DNA of 64,000 bases from CAKZLS01 sp963771545. Lineage in GTDB: Bacteria > Pseudomonadota > Alphaproteobacteria > Rhodospirillales > Defluviicoccaceae. Position 1 is the stretch's first letter; each line of letters opens with the position of its first letter. The notes under the pieces were generated by a model. The model did not search any database. It saw only the letters and a program-made list of their open reading frames with translations, and was not told the origin of the DNA. Below, one piece after another: positions 26,360 through 35,555 of the stretch. The translations under genes and the position numbers were made by a program. The stretch is taken from positions 1,674,001 to 1,738,000 of the forward strand of contig CAVYTX010000002.1 in NCBI GenBank assembly GCA_963771545.1, in the 5' to 3' direction.

Positions 26360-27667
26360 TTACCAATAGCGCATGGCGTCGCGGAACAGATCGGCGAGAT
26401 CGTCTTCGCTCACCGGCCGCGGGGCCATGACCAACAACCGCTGCTGCGGATAGGCGCCTTTGACCAGTGACGGTACGTCGTTGTCGGTATAGCCGATTTC
26501 GGTCAATCCGTTGGGAATGCCCGTTTCCCGCATCATCGTCAACAGGCGTTCCGCGAGAACGTCGCCGGCGTCGTCCGGGCTCGCGCCGGCGATGTCCGCG
26601 CCCAGCGCCGCCGCCACGTCCAAATGACGTTCGGGCGCTGCCTCGGCGGTGAAACGGAACGCGGCCGGCGCGTTGACCACCACCGAGATCCCATGCGGCA
26701 CCATCGGATCCGCCTTCTCGTATCCCCGGGCGCGGAAGCTGTGGTTGAGGCCGGCCACCGCGTAGGACATGGCGTGGGGAATGTGGACGCCTGCGTTACC
26801 GAACGAAAGACCGGCGAGGGTCGAGGCGAACATCAGCGCATGACGGGCCTCGTGATCGCCGGCGTCGTTGACCGCGCGGATCAGATAGCGACCGCCGAGC
26901 CGGATCGCGTGCATGCTGCCGATGTCGCTGTAGGGATTGGCGCCCTGATATGGCGGCCGGGCGTCGGGCGACGCGGGCCGGTCGCGGGCGGTAAAGGGGA
27001 CGGCGGTGTAGGACTCGATGGCGTGGGTAAAGACGTCGAACCCGGTCGCCGCGACGATGCCGGAGGGCAGGCTATGGGTGGTGGTCGGATCGACCACCGC
27101 CATGGTCGGCTTGAGCCACTTCGACGAGATGCCGGTCTTCACGTTGCGCTCCACGAAGTCGAAGATGGTGACCCCGGTGGTTTCGCTGCCGGTCCCGGAC
27201 GTGGTCGGACAGGCGATGTGGGGCTTGACCGGACCGGGGACGGGTTTGGCGCGGCCGATGGGCGCGTTGACGTAGGCGAGCAGGTCGTCGGGATAGGTGG
27301 AGAACAGGTTGGCGGCCTTCGCGGTATCCATCACCGAGCCGCCCCCAAGTGAAATGAAGCCATCGAAGTCGCCGTCGCGGGCAAAATCGGCGGCCTGGCG
27401 GAACGACGCGTCGGTGGGCTCCACGTGGGTGTCGTCGTAGACGACGGCATCGAGACCGGCTCCGCTGAGCGACTCGAGAGCGAGCCGCGCCGGTTCGGTG
27501 GCGAGCACGTTCGCGTCGACGAAAAACGCCACCCGCTTCATGCCGAGCAGCGCGGCGTCCTGTCCGAGTTCACGCAGGCATCCGGGTCCGAACTTGATGG
27601 CGGAAGCCGAAACGGTGAACGTGGTCTCGCCGGTCCCGGTTTCGGCGTAGTATGTCTGTTTTTCCAT
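26360..27667 (-). CDS. iron-containing alcohol dehydrogenase, hydroxyacid-oxoacid transhydrogenase-like
   Basis: 435 residues of the Fe-ADH superfamily. It has the NAD motif GGGSVMDTAKAAN, TSGTGSETT, and metal ligands in GFDVFTHAIESY and VHIPHAMSYAVAGLNH. The insertion around ASPDARPPYQGANPYSD and overall length match hydroxyacid-oxoacid transhydrogenases (ADHFE1 type), which oxidise 4-hydroxybutyrate while reducing 2-oxoglutarate. It starts 12 bp after livF on the same strand, so it is the last gene of a transporter operon, suggesting that the imported compound is a hydroxyacid, alcohol or its precursor. Confidence 0.88.
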   Translation of the reverse strand: MEKQTYYAETGTGETTFTVSASAIKFGPGCLRELGQDAALLGMKRVAFFVDANVLATEPARLALESLSGAGLDAVVYDDTHVEPTDASFRQAADFARDGDFDGFISLGGGSVMDTAKAANLFSTYPDDLLAYVNAPIGRAKPVPGPVKPHIACPTTSGTGSETTGVTIFDFVERNVKTGISSKWLKPTMAVVDPTTTHSLPSGIVAATGFDVFTHAIESYTAVPFTARDRPASPDARPPYQGANPYSDIGSMHAIRLGGRYLIRAVNDAGDHEARHALMFASTLAGLSFGNAGVHIPHAMSYAVAGLNHSFRARGYEKADPMVPHGISVVVNAPAAFRFTAEAAPERHLDVAAALGADIAGASPDDAGDVLAERLLTMMRETGIPNGLTEIGYTDNDVPSLVKGAYPQQRLLVMAPRPVSEDDLADLFRDAMRYW

Positions 27668-27678
27668 CTTTATCTCCT

Positions 27679-28353
27679 TTACTCAAAGCCATTTTGACTC
27701 GCCGCCGTCTCTCTTTCCGCCACCGCTCCCCGTTCGATGACGAACAGGTGATCGAGCAGATCCACCGAGAGCGTGTAATCGGATTCCGAAAGGAACACCG
27801 ACAAACCCTCCGCCTTCAGGTTGGATATCACCTCCACCAACCGTTGCGACAAGGCCGGCGCCACGCCCTCGAACGGTTCGTCGAGCAAAAGCAGGTTGGT
27901 CCCGCACATCAGGGCGCGGGCGAGCGCCGCGAGCTTCTGCTGTCCGCCACTGAGTTGCAATGCCTTGCGCCCGGAAAGGTTGGCCAGTTCCGGCATCAGC
28001 TCGTAGATCCATGCGAGCCGCGCGTCGGCGTCAGCCTTTCCCGTGGCCCAGACCGGCAGCAGAATGTTGTCCTCGACGGTGAATTCCGGAACGAGTCTCC
28101 GGTCTTCCGGCATATAGCCGATACCGAAACGGACCCTCTTGTGCGCCGCCATGGCTCCCATGTTCTGGCCATCGAACACGATTCGGCCGCTTCGGATCGA
28201 CGCCAGCCCCATGATGCTCCGCATCAGCGTGGTCTTGCCCGCGCCGTTGCGGCCGATCAGACCGGCCGTCCGGCCCGGCGGCACCCGGAGAGAAACGCCA
28301 TGCAGGACGGTTGTCCGGGCGATCGCGACCGTCAGATCCTGAATCTCCAGCAT
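27679..28353 (-). CDS. livF: branched-chain amino acid-type ABC transporter ATP-binding protein
   Basis: 224 residues from ATG 28353, whose A is shared with the livG stop (TGATG). Motifs: Walker A GRNGAGKTTLM, signature LSGGQQKLAALA, Walker B LLLLDEPFEGVAP and a following H-loop region (VFLSESDYTL, where the usual His is replaced by Ser-Asp). The length and the FEGVAP pattern are LivF-like. It powers the LivHM permease. Confidence 0.93.
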   Translation of the reverse strand: MLEIQDLTVAIARTTVLHGVSLRVPPGRTAGLIGRNGAGKTTLMRSIMGLASIRSGRIVFDGQNMGAMAAHKRVRFGIGYMPEDRRLVPEFTVEDNILLPVWATGKADADARLAWIYELMPELANLSGRKALQLSGGQQKLAALARALMCGTNLLLLDEPFEGVAPALSQRLVEVISNLKAEGLSVFLSESDYTLSVDLLDHLFVIERGAVAERETAASQNGFE

Positions 28354-29120
28354 CACTGGGTCCCCCGGCGGTGAAGCTCCGATCCGACAACATACCGGCG
28401 CACATCGGCATCGGCGAGCACGGTCTCCGGCGCGCCGTCGGCGATGATGCGGCCGTCATAGAAAGCGGCGATGCGGTCCGCGTACCGCTCCACGATCTCC
28501 ATGTCGTGCTCGATGAACAGAATGGTCGCGCCGAGCGCCTTGAGCGCCGCCATGAGGGTGTCCATGATCGCGAACTTCTCGTCGACGCTGATGCCGCTCG
28601 TCGGCTCGTCCAACAGGATCAGCCGGAAGTCGCCGGCTGTCGCCAGCGCGATATCCAGGAGTTTGCGGATCCCTTGGGGCAGTGTCCCCGCCATCTGGTC
28701 GCGATAGTCGCCGATGCCGTAGCGATCGAGAACGTCACTTGCGGCGCTGACATTCCGGCTGGCGCGGATGCCGTGACGCGCCGACAGACCGCCGCTACGG
28801 GTGATGCTGAGGGCCACGAGAACGTTTTCCAGCACGGTCAATCCCTGGAACAGTTGCGGGATCTGGAACGACCGGCGAATACCGATTCTGGCGATCTCCC
28901 TAGGTTTGCGGCCGGTGATGTCGTCTCCCTCATAGATGATGCGGCCGCCGTCCGGCTTCAGGTAGCCGGTGACCAGATTGACAAACGACGTCTTGCCGGC
29001 GCCGTTTGCGCCGATAATGCCGACGACCTCGCTCTCGTCGACGGCGATGTTGATGGCGCTGGCGGCGACGACCGCGCCGAAGGCCTTGTCCACATCCACG
29101 GTCTGCAAAATGGGCGGCAT
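28353..29120 (-). CDS. livG: branched-chain amino acid-type ABC transporter ATP-binding protein
   Basis: 255 residues. Walker A GANGAGKTSFVNLVTG, the LivG-type sequence RIGIRRSFQIPQLFQGLTVLENV, Walker B LILLDEPTSGIS and the H-loop LFIEHDMEIV are all present. The signature region reads LPQGIRKLLDIALA, so LSGGQ is partly replaced (LPQGI), as in many LivG proteins. One base separates it from the livM stop; it overlaps livF by one base. Confidence 0.94.
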   Translation of the reverse strand: MPPILQTVDVDKAFGAVVAASAINIAVDESEVVGIIGANGAGKTSFVNLVTGYLKPDGGRIIYEGDDITGRKPREIARIGIRRSFQIPQLFQGLTVLENVLVALSITRSGGLSARHGIRASRNVSAASDVLDRYGIGDYRDQMAGTLPQGIRKLLDIALATAGDFRLILLDEPTSGISVDEKFAIMDTLMAALKALGATILFIEHDMEIVERYADRIAAFYDGRIIADGAPETVLADADVRRYVVGSELHRRGTQ

Positions 29121-29121
29121 G

Positions 29122-30066
29122 TCAGTCCCGCCGACGCCGGATGGTCACCAGCGACCACAGCCCGCCCGGAAGGAACAGGATGATGGCCAGCATGGCGCCG
29201 CCAAGGATCATCTGCCAGGTGTTGGGCGAGAACTCGACGGCATAGATGCGCACCAGTTCGAGAACAAACGAGCCGATCAAGGGCGCGGCCACATTGCCCG
29301 TGCCACTGAGCAGGGCAACGAACACGAACTGTCCGGACGTGGTCCAGTAGGCCATGTCGGGGTCCACGTGGCCAATGGACAACGCCGCCAGAGCGCCGCC
29401 GACGCCGGAGACCGCGGCAGCGATGGCGTAGGTGCGGAAGGCGACGCGCTGGGCCGAGGCGCCCAGGTACTCGACCCTCAACTCGTTTTCGCGAAGCGCC
29501 TCGGCCATATAGCCCAGCGGCGAGGACAGATACCAGTGCAAGATCCCGGCCACGGCCACCGTGACAACGCAGGTCAGCGCGTAAGTGGCGAAACGAAGAG
29601 CGTCGCCGTCGGGGGCGAAGCCGAAAAAGGTTGTTCTCGGAAGGTTAAATCCGTCGGTGCTGCCGAGCGCCTCCGCTTTCACCAGCACGCCGTAGAGAAT
29701 CATCGAGAACGCCAGGCTCAGCATGGCGAAAAAGATCTCGCGGTAACGGGACATCAGCAAGCCGAGGACACAGGCGACGCCCACCGAAACGGCCGCGCCG
29801 AGCGCGAGGAACGCGAACGCGTCGCTCACGCCCAGGAAGTGGCCGGTCATGCCTGCCGCGTAGCCGCCGAGGCAGAAATACAGGCCCTGGCCGAAGGAAA
29901 CGAGGCCGGCGCGCATCTGCACCATGACGCCGAGAGCCGCCAGGCCGGCGGCAAGCGACACCTGGAGAAAGAACCGGAGCCAATCGGGCATGAGACCGCC
30001 GGCAATCAGCAAGATCGGCACCGCCAGCGCCAGGCCGAGCAACGTCCGGTTCCGGAAGATACTCAT
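29122..30066 (-). CDS. livM: branched-chain amino acid-type ABC transporter permease
   Basis: 314 residues, about nine hydrophobic segments. Family motifs are LRENELRVEYLGASAQRVAFRT-like coupling region (AEALRENELRVEYLG) and GLVSFGQGLYFCLGGYAAG. Forms the inner-membrane channel with LivH. It overlaps livH by four bases (ATGA), so both are translated from one mRNA. Confidence 0.95.
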   Translation of the reverse strand: MSIFRNRTLLGLALAVPILLIAGGLMPDWLRFFLQVSLAAGLAALGVMVQMRAGLVSFGQGLYFCLGGYAAGMTGHFLGVSDAFAFLALGAAVSVGVACVLGLLMSRYREIFFAMLSLAFSMILYGVLVKAEALGSTDGFNLPRTTFFGFAPDGDALRFATYALTCVVTVAVAGILHWYLSSPLGYMAEALRENELRVEYLGASAQRVAFRTYAIAAAVSGVGGALAALSIGHVDPDMAYWTTSGQFVFVALLSGTGNVAAPLIGSFVLELVRIYAVEFSPNTWQMILGGAMLAIILFLPGGLWSLVTIRRRRD

Positions 30067-30959
30067 ATCTTTCGAACCTCGGGGCGGGCAAACAGGCCGT
30101 GGGGACGGACCGCCAGCACCAACGACATCACCCCGTAAATGACGAACAGCTCGCCCTCGGGGAACAGGTGGACGGCGGCGGCGCGCGCGAAGCCCACCAT
30201 CAGCGCGCCGATCATCGCCCCGCCGATGCTGCCGAGACCGCCGATCACCACGACGGCGAACGCCAGCACGATCACTTCGACACCCATGCCCGGCACCACC
30301 GAGATCTTGGGCGCCGTGAAGGCGCCGCCGAGGGCGCCGAGCACGGCGCCGGCGACGAAGGTCGCGGTGAACACGGCGGTGACGTTGATACCGAACGCGG
30401 CGCTCATCTCGCGGTCATGGATGACGGCGATCAGCAGCTTGCCGATCCGCGTTCTGTTCAGCACCCACCATATCGCGGCGCCGACCACGACGGCGAGCCC
30501 GATCAGGAGGAAGTCATAGATGGCATACGGCAGCCCCATGACGTCGACCGTGCCCAACAGACCGTACGGCTGAAAGGCGAAATAGGGGTTCACGCCCCAC
30601 ACCAGCTTGATCACGTCTTCGAGGATGAGAAAAATGGCGTAGGTGACGAGGACCATGAGCACCTCGTCGCGGCCGTACATCCATCGCAGGATACCGCGTT
30701 CGATCAGCAACCCGAAACCGGCGCCGACGACGATGGCCGCGACCAGCAGCACGGCATAGCTGGCGAACGGTGGATAGCCGCCGGCGAAATACGCCCCGAC
30801 GGCGGAAGCGCCCGCATAGGCCCCGAGCGCGTACAGGCTGCCGTGGGCGATGTTGAGAATGCGCATGACGCCGTAAATCAGCGTCAACCCCGTAGCGATC
30901 ATGAACAGCCACGAGGAATAGACCAGTCCGTCCAGAACAATTGCAACGGTGACCAGCAT
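30063..30959 (-). CDS. livH: branched-chain amino acid-type ABC transporter permease
   Basis: 298 residues with about eight helices. Motifs MIATGLTLIYGVMRILNIAH and GLGSIGGAMIGALMVG are LivH hallmarks. It is separated from the binding-protein gene by a 79-bp GC-rich gap that could hold an attenuating hairpin, which would explain higher expression of the binding protein. Confidence 0.95.
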   Translation of the reverse strand: MLVTVAIVLDGLVYSSWLFMIATGLTLIYGVMRILNIAHGSLYALGAYAGASAVGAYFAGGYPPFASYAVLLVAAIVVGAGFGLLIERGILRWMYGRDEVLMVLVTYAIFLILEDVIKLVWGVNPYFAFQPYGLLGTVDVMGLPYAIYDFLLIGLAVVVGAAIWWVLNRTRIGKLLIAVIHDREMSAAFGINVTAVFTATFVAGAVLGALGGAFTAPKISVVPGMGVEVIVLAFAVVVIGGLGSIGGAMIGALMVGFARAAAVHLFPEGELFVIYGVMSLVLAVRPHGLFARPEVRKI

Positions 30960-31038
30960 CGAAGACGCCCTCGGCGTGTGATTGGAGAAGCGGCCGGCCG
31001 GCGGAAACCCTCCGCCGCCCGCCCTTCCCTACGGAAGC

Positions 31039-32364
31039 TTAATCACACTGAGCGCCCTTGAAGCCCGACTGAATCCAGTCGAGGCTTTTTACTCCGTCCG
31101 GCGGGTTGACACACTCGGCCTTGTAGCGTTTGACATCGATGAGCGTGGCTTTTCCCGCCTCTTTGTCGAACTTGAATACGCCGTAGGCGGTCTCCTGGAT
31201 CGCCTGGTGGCCGTCGGCAATGGTCATTTTGACCGTGCCGCTGGGCGACTCCCACTCCAGATTTTCGAACGCCTTGATGACGTCTTCCTGGGATGGCGCG
31301 GCGCCGCCGGCGGCGGCCTTGTCATAGGCCGTTTTGACGCCGAGGATGGCGAGCGCCATCTTGTAGGAGGGATAGGTGGGCCAGGTGCCGTAGCGGTCGA
31401 AGTATTGCTGGCGGAACCAATCGTTCAGCGCGTTGTCCGGCGCCAGGTCGCCATGCGGCCCGCGGCCGCCGATAATGGTGCCGTCGGGCATCTGCGCGCC
31501 CAGCCGATGCATCGCCGACTCGCCGGCGGTCAACACCACCTGGGTCTTGTCGAACAGCCCGCGGGCGCCCCCCTGCAGCACGAGCGCTTCCATGTCCCCG
31601 CCCCAGAAGCTGGAATGGACCGCGTCCGGTTGGCCGGTCAGCAGCGCCGAGATTTCCGAACCGTATTGGCCGGCGAAGATCTTCGGAAATTGCTCGTCCT
31701 TGATCTCGACGCCCGGCTCCAGCGCCTTCATGGAGGCGGCGAAATCCCGCCATGAGTCCTGTCCCCAAGCGTAGTTCTGGTTGATGCCGGAGATGCTTTT
31801 GGTGTCGGGCTTGATCGCGAGCAGGTAGCGGGCCGCGGCCACATTGTCCATGGTCGCGTGCGCCCCGGTGCGGAATAGATAGTGGGGCTCGGTGACGACC
31901 TCTTCGAACACCTGAGGGGTTCCGCAATCGAAGAACACGGTGAGCTTCCTGATCTCCTCGGCAACGGGCGCGATCGCCTTGCAGTTGCCGCTGGAGATGT
32001 AGCCGATGACCAGGTCGACCTCGTCCTTCTCCACCAATTTGCGGTAATCGGCGACCGATTGCTTGCTGTTCTCGTCGACGAACACCGCCTCGACGGTCCT
32101 GCCGGCGATCCCGGTGCTGTCGTAGGGCGCCGGGACCGAGCCCGCGTTGATCGCTTCGACGGTCAATTCCGCCGCGTTGCGGGCCGGTACGCCGAACGGT
32201 CCGGCGGCCGCGCCCGACAGGAACATCACGAAGCCGATCTTCAGCGGCTTCGACTCCTGCGCCTGGACCGGTCCGGTCGCGAGGATACAGACCGCCAAAG
32301 CGGCCAGAGCGATCCACCTTGCGAACCGGCAAAACCAAGCGGATCTCGAGAGTAGAGTGTTCAT
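31039..32364 (-). CDS. Liv-type ABC transporter substrate-binding protein
   Basis: 441 residues from ATG 32364 (GGAGGAAG upstream). A Sec signal peptide (about 1-35, ALAALAVCILATGPVQAQ) precedes a peripla_BP_6 domain: LKIGFVMFLSGAAAGPFG, VVGYISSG-like VIGYISSGNCKAIAPVAEE, and YAWGQDSWRDFAASM. First gene of the operon that continues livH-livM-livG-livF-alcohol dehydrogenase. The ligand may be an amide, amino acid or hydroxyacid; the linked dehydrogenase is the only clue. The 254-bp gap upstream presumably contains the promoter; no named operator was seen there. Confidence 0.93.
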   Translation of the reverse strand: MNTLLSRSAWFCRFARWIALAALAVCILATGPVQAQESKPLKIGFVMFLSGAAAGPFGVPARNAAELTVEAINAGSVPAPYDSTGIAGRTVEAVFVDENSKQSVADYRKLVEKDEVDLVIGYISSGNCKAIAPVAEEIRKLTVFFDCGTPQVFEEVVTEPHYLFRTGAHATMDNVAAARYLLAIKPDTKSISGINQNYAWGQDSWRDFAASMKALEPGVEIKDEQFPKIFAGQYGSEISALLTGQPDAVHSSFWGGDMEALVLQGGARGLFDKTQVVLTAGESAMHRLGAQMPDGTIIGGRGPHGDLAPDNALNDWFRQQYFDRYGTWPTYPSYKMALAILGVKTAYDKAAAGGAAPSQEDVIKAFENLEWESPSGTVKMTIADGHQAIQETAYGVFKFDKEAGKATLIDVKRYKAECVNPPDGVKSLDWIQSGFKGAQCD

Positions 32365-32618
32365 GGTTGCTTCCTCCTTCCCTGCCGCGCCGCCCGCGAA
32401 GGACACGGTCCTTCAATCGGGTTTCGCTTGTTCCGTCGCCAGCTCGCTATTGCCGGGCGGCCCGATCCGTTTCGGATCCGTTATTATGAGAGACTATCGC
32501 ATAACCGCCGGGTGATCGAGCAAGATCGACACCCGCCCCGTATGATCGACCTTTCGAATGGCGAGCCGCCGAAACGCGCGAGGCATTGCGACGCGGTTTC
32601 GGCGGCCCGTTCCTCCGC

Positions 32619-33778
32619 TTATTGGGCGTCGAAGACCCAGACGCCGGCGTTGCCGAAGCCGACGATGTCGTCGTGGTTGCTGCCCATCACATCGGCGAGG
32701 AAGCGCGGGTGCATGTCCACGCGCCAGCCCCCGGCGTTATAGCCGAAGTTGCCGATAACCATCTGCGGTCCCTGGAAGGTTCCGTCGCCATTGTTGCGCG
32801 AGACCCAAACGCCCGCGTTGCCGAAGCCGACGATGTCCGCGGCGCCGTTCCCCGTCAGATTGCCAAGCAATCGCGGGTGCCTGTCCACGCGCCAGCCTCC
32901 GGCGTCATAGCCGAAGTTGTTGACGACCAGCTGCGGCCCCTGGAAGGTGCCGTCGCCGTTGTTGAGCGACACCCAAACGCCCGCGTTGCCGAAACCGACG
33001 ATGTCAGCGCGGCCGTCCCCGGTGATATCGACCACGAAGCGCGGGTGCCTGTCCACCCGCCAGCCCCCGGCGTCGTAGCCGAAGGTGCCGACCACCAGCT
33101 GCGGCGCCTGGAAGGTGCCGTCGCCGTTGTTGCGCGACACCCACACCCCGGCGTTACCGAAGCCGACGATGTCCGCTCGGCCATCGCCGGTGACGTCGGC
33201 GAGGAACCGCGGGTGCCTGTCCACCCGCCAGCCCCCGGCGTCGTAGCCGAAGGTGCCGACCACCAATTGCGGCGCCTGGAAGGTGCCGTCGCCGTTGTTG
33301 CGCGACACCCACACCCCGGCGTTACCGAAGCCGACGATGTCCGCCCGGCCATCGCCGGTGACGTCGGCGAGGAACCGCGGGTGCCTGTCCACGCGCCAGC
33401 CCCCGGCGTCGTAGCCGAAGGTGCCGACGACCAATTGCGGTCCCTGGAAGGTGCCGTCGCCGTTGTTGCGCGAGACCCAAACTCCGGCGTTGCCGAAACC
33501 GACGATGTCCGCTCGGCCGTCGCCGGTGACGTCGGCGAGGAAACGCGGGTGCCTGTCCACCCGCCAGCCCCCGGCGTCGTAGCCGAAGGTGCCGACGACC
33601 AATTGCGGTCCCTGGAAGGTGCCGTCGCCGTTGTTGCGCGAGACCCAAACTCCGGCGTTGCCGAAACCGACGATGTCGGCGCGGCCATTCCCCGTCAGAT
33701 CGGCGAGGAAACGCGGGTGCCTGTCCACGCGCCAACCCCCGGCGTTGTATCCGAAATTGCCGACGACCAGCCGTGGGT
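32619..33778 (-). repeat. seven tandem 168-bp coding repeats
   Basis: Each unit is 56 codons and encodes one FG-GAP-like blade. The central four units are almost identical at nucleotide level, including third codon positions, while the outer ones differ slightly (SLNN for SRNN, VVNNFG for VVGTFG, MHPRF for RHPRF). This points to recent homogenisation by unequal exchange or gene conversion. Copy number may vary between strains or be collapsed in assembly. Confidence 0.92.
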
Positions 33779-35309
33779 GGCGCGCCTGGCGCACGGCCTC
33801 GAGCGCGTTGACCCGGCCGAAGCCGTAGTCGTCGTTGTGCCCGTTGGCGTCGTACGTCACTCCCCCGATCTTGTCGGCTGACCGGCGCATGACCTCGCGC
33901 AACTGATCACGCGTGAGATTGAGATTGACCGAAAGCGCGAGGGCCGCGCAGCCGGCGGCACAGGGCGCCGCGAAGCTCGTGCCGGTGCTCGTGCCGTAAG
34001 TGTCTCCCGACCGGGTGCTGTACACATCCACGCCGGGAGCTATCAATTCGACGCTGGAGCCCCGCGCCGCGTTGTCTTCTCGGTCGTTGCGATTGGAGCG
34101 CACCACGGCGATGACATCGGGATGGGAGACGACTTCGTCCAGGGTCACATCGACGTTGGCGCCGTTGCTCGCGGCCCAGAAGATCGCGAGGCCCCGGCCG
34201 CTTCGGCCATTGGCCGCCACCTCTTCGATGGCCAGATCGAGCGTCGTGGTCAGGTCCCAATCGGCGCCGTTGGGGCCAAGGCTGCTGACCAGGATATCGG
34301 CGCCATCGCCGGGACTCGAACCGGGAACCTCGGTTTGCGGATTTCCGGCATAGGCGACGGCGCGGGCCAGGGTCGTCTGCGTCCCCACCTGATCGCCGAG
34401 AGCCGCGATCAGCATCAACTCCGATTGCGGCGCCGCGCCGCAACCGCCATGGCCGTTGTTCTGGCGGGCGCCCACCATGCCGGCGCAGAAGGTGCCGTGG
34501 TTGTTGTCCGGCATGCCGGCCGTGCCCTGTACGAACCCGCCCGCGGCCGTGTAAAAACCGCTCATCGCGGATACGCCGGGGGCGAGGTCTTCATGATCCG
34601 CGTCAAAGCCATTGTCGATGACCGCGACCCGGACCCCGGCCCCGCGCGTAACGTCCCAAGCGGCTTCGGCGTGAACGTCCGCCCCGGCGGTGCCGCCGCT
34701 CTGTCCGGTGTTGCGCCACTGCCATTGGTTCATGTAATCGGGATCCGTCGGCGAGAACCGTTGCGGGATGTGCTCGGTGAGCGAGGGCTCGGCAAAGGTG
34801 AACCGCGGATCATCGTGCAATTCCACCGATGCTTGCAGAGCGTCTTCCCGGCCGTTCGCGTCCACTTCATAAAGATTGGGCGCGAAGGCCAGCTTCATCC
34901 GCACGTGGAGGTCTTTTTCGGAGAGGATGGTCTTGCATTCGTGCTCCGAAAGCTCCGGCTTCAGTTGGACGTTTAGCCGATTGGTGGCAATGGCCACGGA
35001 CCCGTCGCTCCGGCGCAATACCTTGCCGACCGCCTCGGCGCCGGGCACGGCCTCGCTGGCGGTCAAGCTTCGCATCAGGGTTTCGGATGGCCGCACAAAC
35101 CGCCAATTGGCGTTCTCGAATGCGGTCAACGCGTCGTCGGGCGTGTCCGCGCCGACGGTCGAGCGAACGGCGTCCATGGCGGATGCGCCCAAATCCGCCT
35201 CGGCGGCGGCCGATACCCCACGCTCGTCAACGCTGAGATGGACCGCCCGAACGTCGGGAAGTTCCTCGACGGCGATTTTCTGGTCCCGCTTGTAATAATA
35301 ACGCTCCAT
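32619..35309 (-). CDS. S8 subtilisin-like serine protease with C-terminal FG-GAP/VCBS-type repeats
   Basis: 896 residues. The N-terminal 190 residues look like a propeptide without a Sec signal. The catalytic domain carries the triad Asp232 (VAVIDNGFD), His271 (NNHGTFCAG) and Ser445 (GTSFAAP), with an Asn-containing oxyanion region, so it should be active. From about residue 515, seven copies of a 56-residue unit (GYDAGGWRVDRHPRF, GRADIVGFGNAGVWV, NNGDGTFQ) form a probable beta-propeller with Ca-binding loops (DxTGDGRAD). GGAGG lies before ATG 35309. Lack of a Sec signal suggests type I secretion or cell-internal activity. The repeats are nearly identical at DNA level. Confidence 0.93.
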   Translation of the reverse strand: MERYYYKRDQKIAVEELPDVRAVHLSVDERGVSAAAEADLGASAMDAVRSTVGADTPDDALTAFENANWRFVRPSETLMRSLTASEAVPGAEAVGKVLRRSDGSVAIATNRLNVQLKPELSEHECKTILSEKDLHVRMKLAFAPNLYEVDANGREDALQASVELHDDPRFTFAEPSLTEHIPQRFSPTDPDYMNQWQWRNTGQSGGTAGADVHAEAAWDVTRGAGVRVAVIDNGFDADHEDLAPGVSAMSGFYTAAGGFVQGTAGMPDNNHGTFCAGMVGARQNNGHGGCGAAPQSELMLIAALGDQVGTQTTLARAVAYAGNPQTEVPGSSPGDGADILVSSLGPNGADWDLTTTLDLAIEEVAANGRSGRGLAIFWAASNGANVDVTLDEVVSHPDVIAVVRSNRNDREDNAARGSSVELIAPGVDVYSTRSGDTYGTSTGTSFAAPCAAGCAALALSVNLNLTRDQLREVMRRSADKIGGVTYDANGHNDDYGFGRVNALEAVRQARHPRLVVGNFGYNAGGWRVDRHPRFLADLTGNGRADIVGFGNAGVWVSRNNGDGTFQGPQLVVGTFGYDAGGWRVDRHPRFLADVTGDGRADIVGFGNAGVWVSRNNGDGTFQGPQLVVGTFGYDAGGWRVDRHPRFLADVTGDGRADIVGFGNAGVWVSRNNGDGTFQAPQLVVGTFGYDAGGWRVDRHPRFLADVTGDGRADIVGFGNAGVWVSRNNGDGTFQAPQLVVGTFGYDAGGWRVDRHPRFVVDITGDGRADIVGFGNAGVWVSLNNGDGTFQGPQLVVNNFGYDAGGWRVDRHPRLLGNLTGNGAADIVGFGNAGVWVSRNNGDGTFQGPQMVIGNFGYNAGGWRVDMHPRFLADVMGSNHDDIVGFGNAGVWVFDAQ

Positions 35310-35462
35310 AACAAACCTCCATTAGCCTGCTTCGTGATCAATCTCGAACTTACGGCCGCAATCGATTCTCCCCTTCCATCGCACACGGCTTCCCGCACCC
35401 CTTTGTTTTTCCCCATGGAACCGGTTAGCGTTGGCAACGTATGGACCCGGCGGGCGCGCCCG

Positions 35463-35482
35463 TCTGTGAACCGGTTCACAGA
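35463..35482. promoter_or_regulatory. 20-bp perfect palindrome, LacI-family-like operator
   Basis: The sequence TCTGTGAACCGGTTCACAGA is a perfect palindrome with the central CCGG/CG step typical of LacI/GalR operators. It lies 74 bp before the tannase ATG in the divergent region between that gene and the S8 protease gene. A related half-site, GGAACCGGTTAG, occurs about 45 bp to the left. No LacI-type gene is present in the window. Confidence 0.6.
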
Positions 35483-35555
35483 TAATGCGAATTGATTGCA
35501 ATACCGCCGCCCCGGCGTACATAGTACGGGCGGTCACGGTGTCGGGGAGGCTGAC

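Noticed and set aside
27679..28353. Possible urea transporter assignment (UrtE) for the LivF-like gene
   Set aside because: No urease or urea-specific partners are nearby, and the binding protein does not look UrtA-like, so the general Liv-type label is kept.
32619..33778. Regular repeats considered as a CRISPR array
   Set aside because: The 168-bp unit is wholly coding, has no spacer variation and no cas genes are near.
32586..33881. Repetitive plus-strand frame across the 168-bp repeats
   Set aside because: Repeats are explained by the FG-GAP units on the minus strand; the plus frame has no ribosome site or family.
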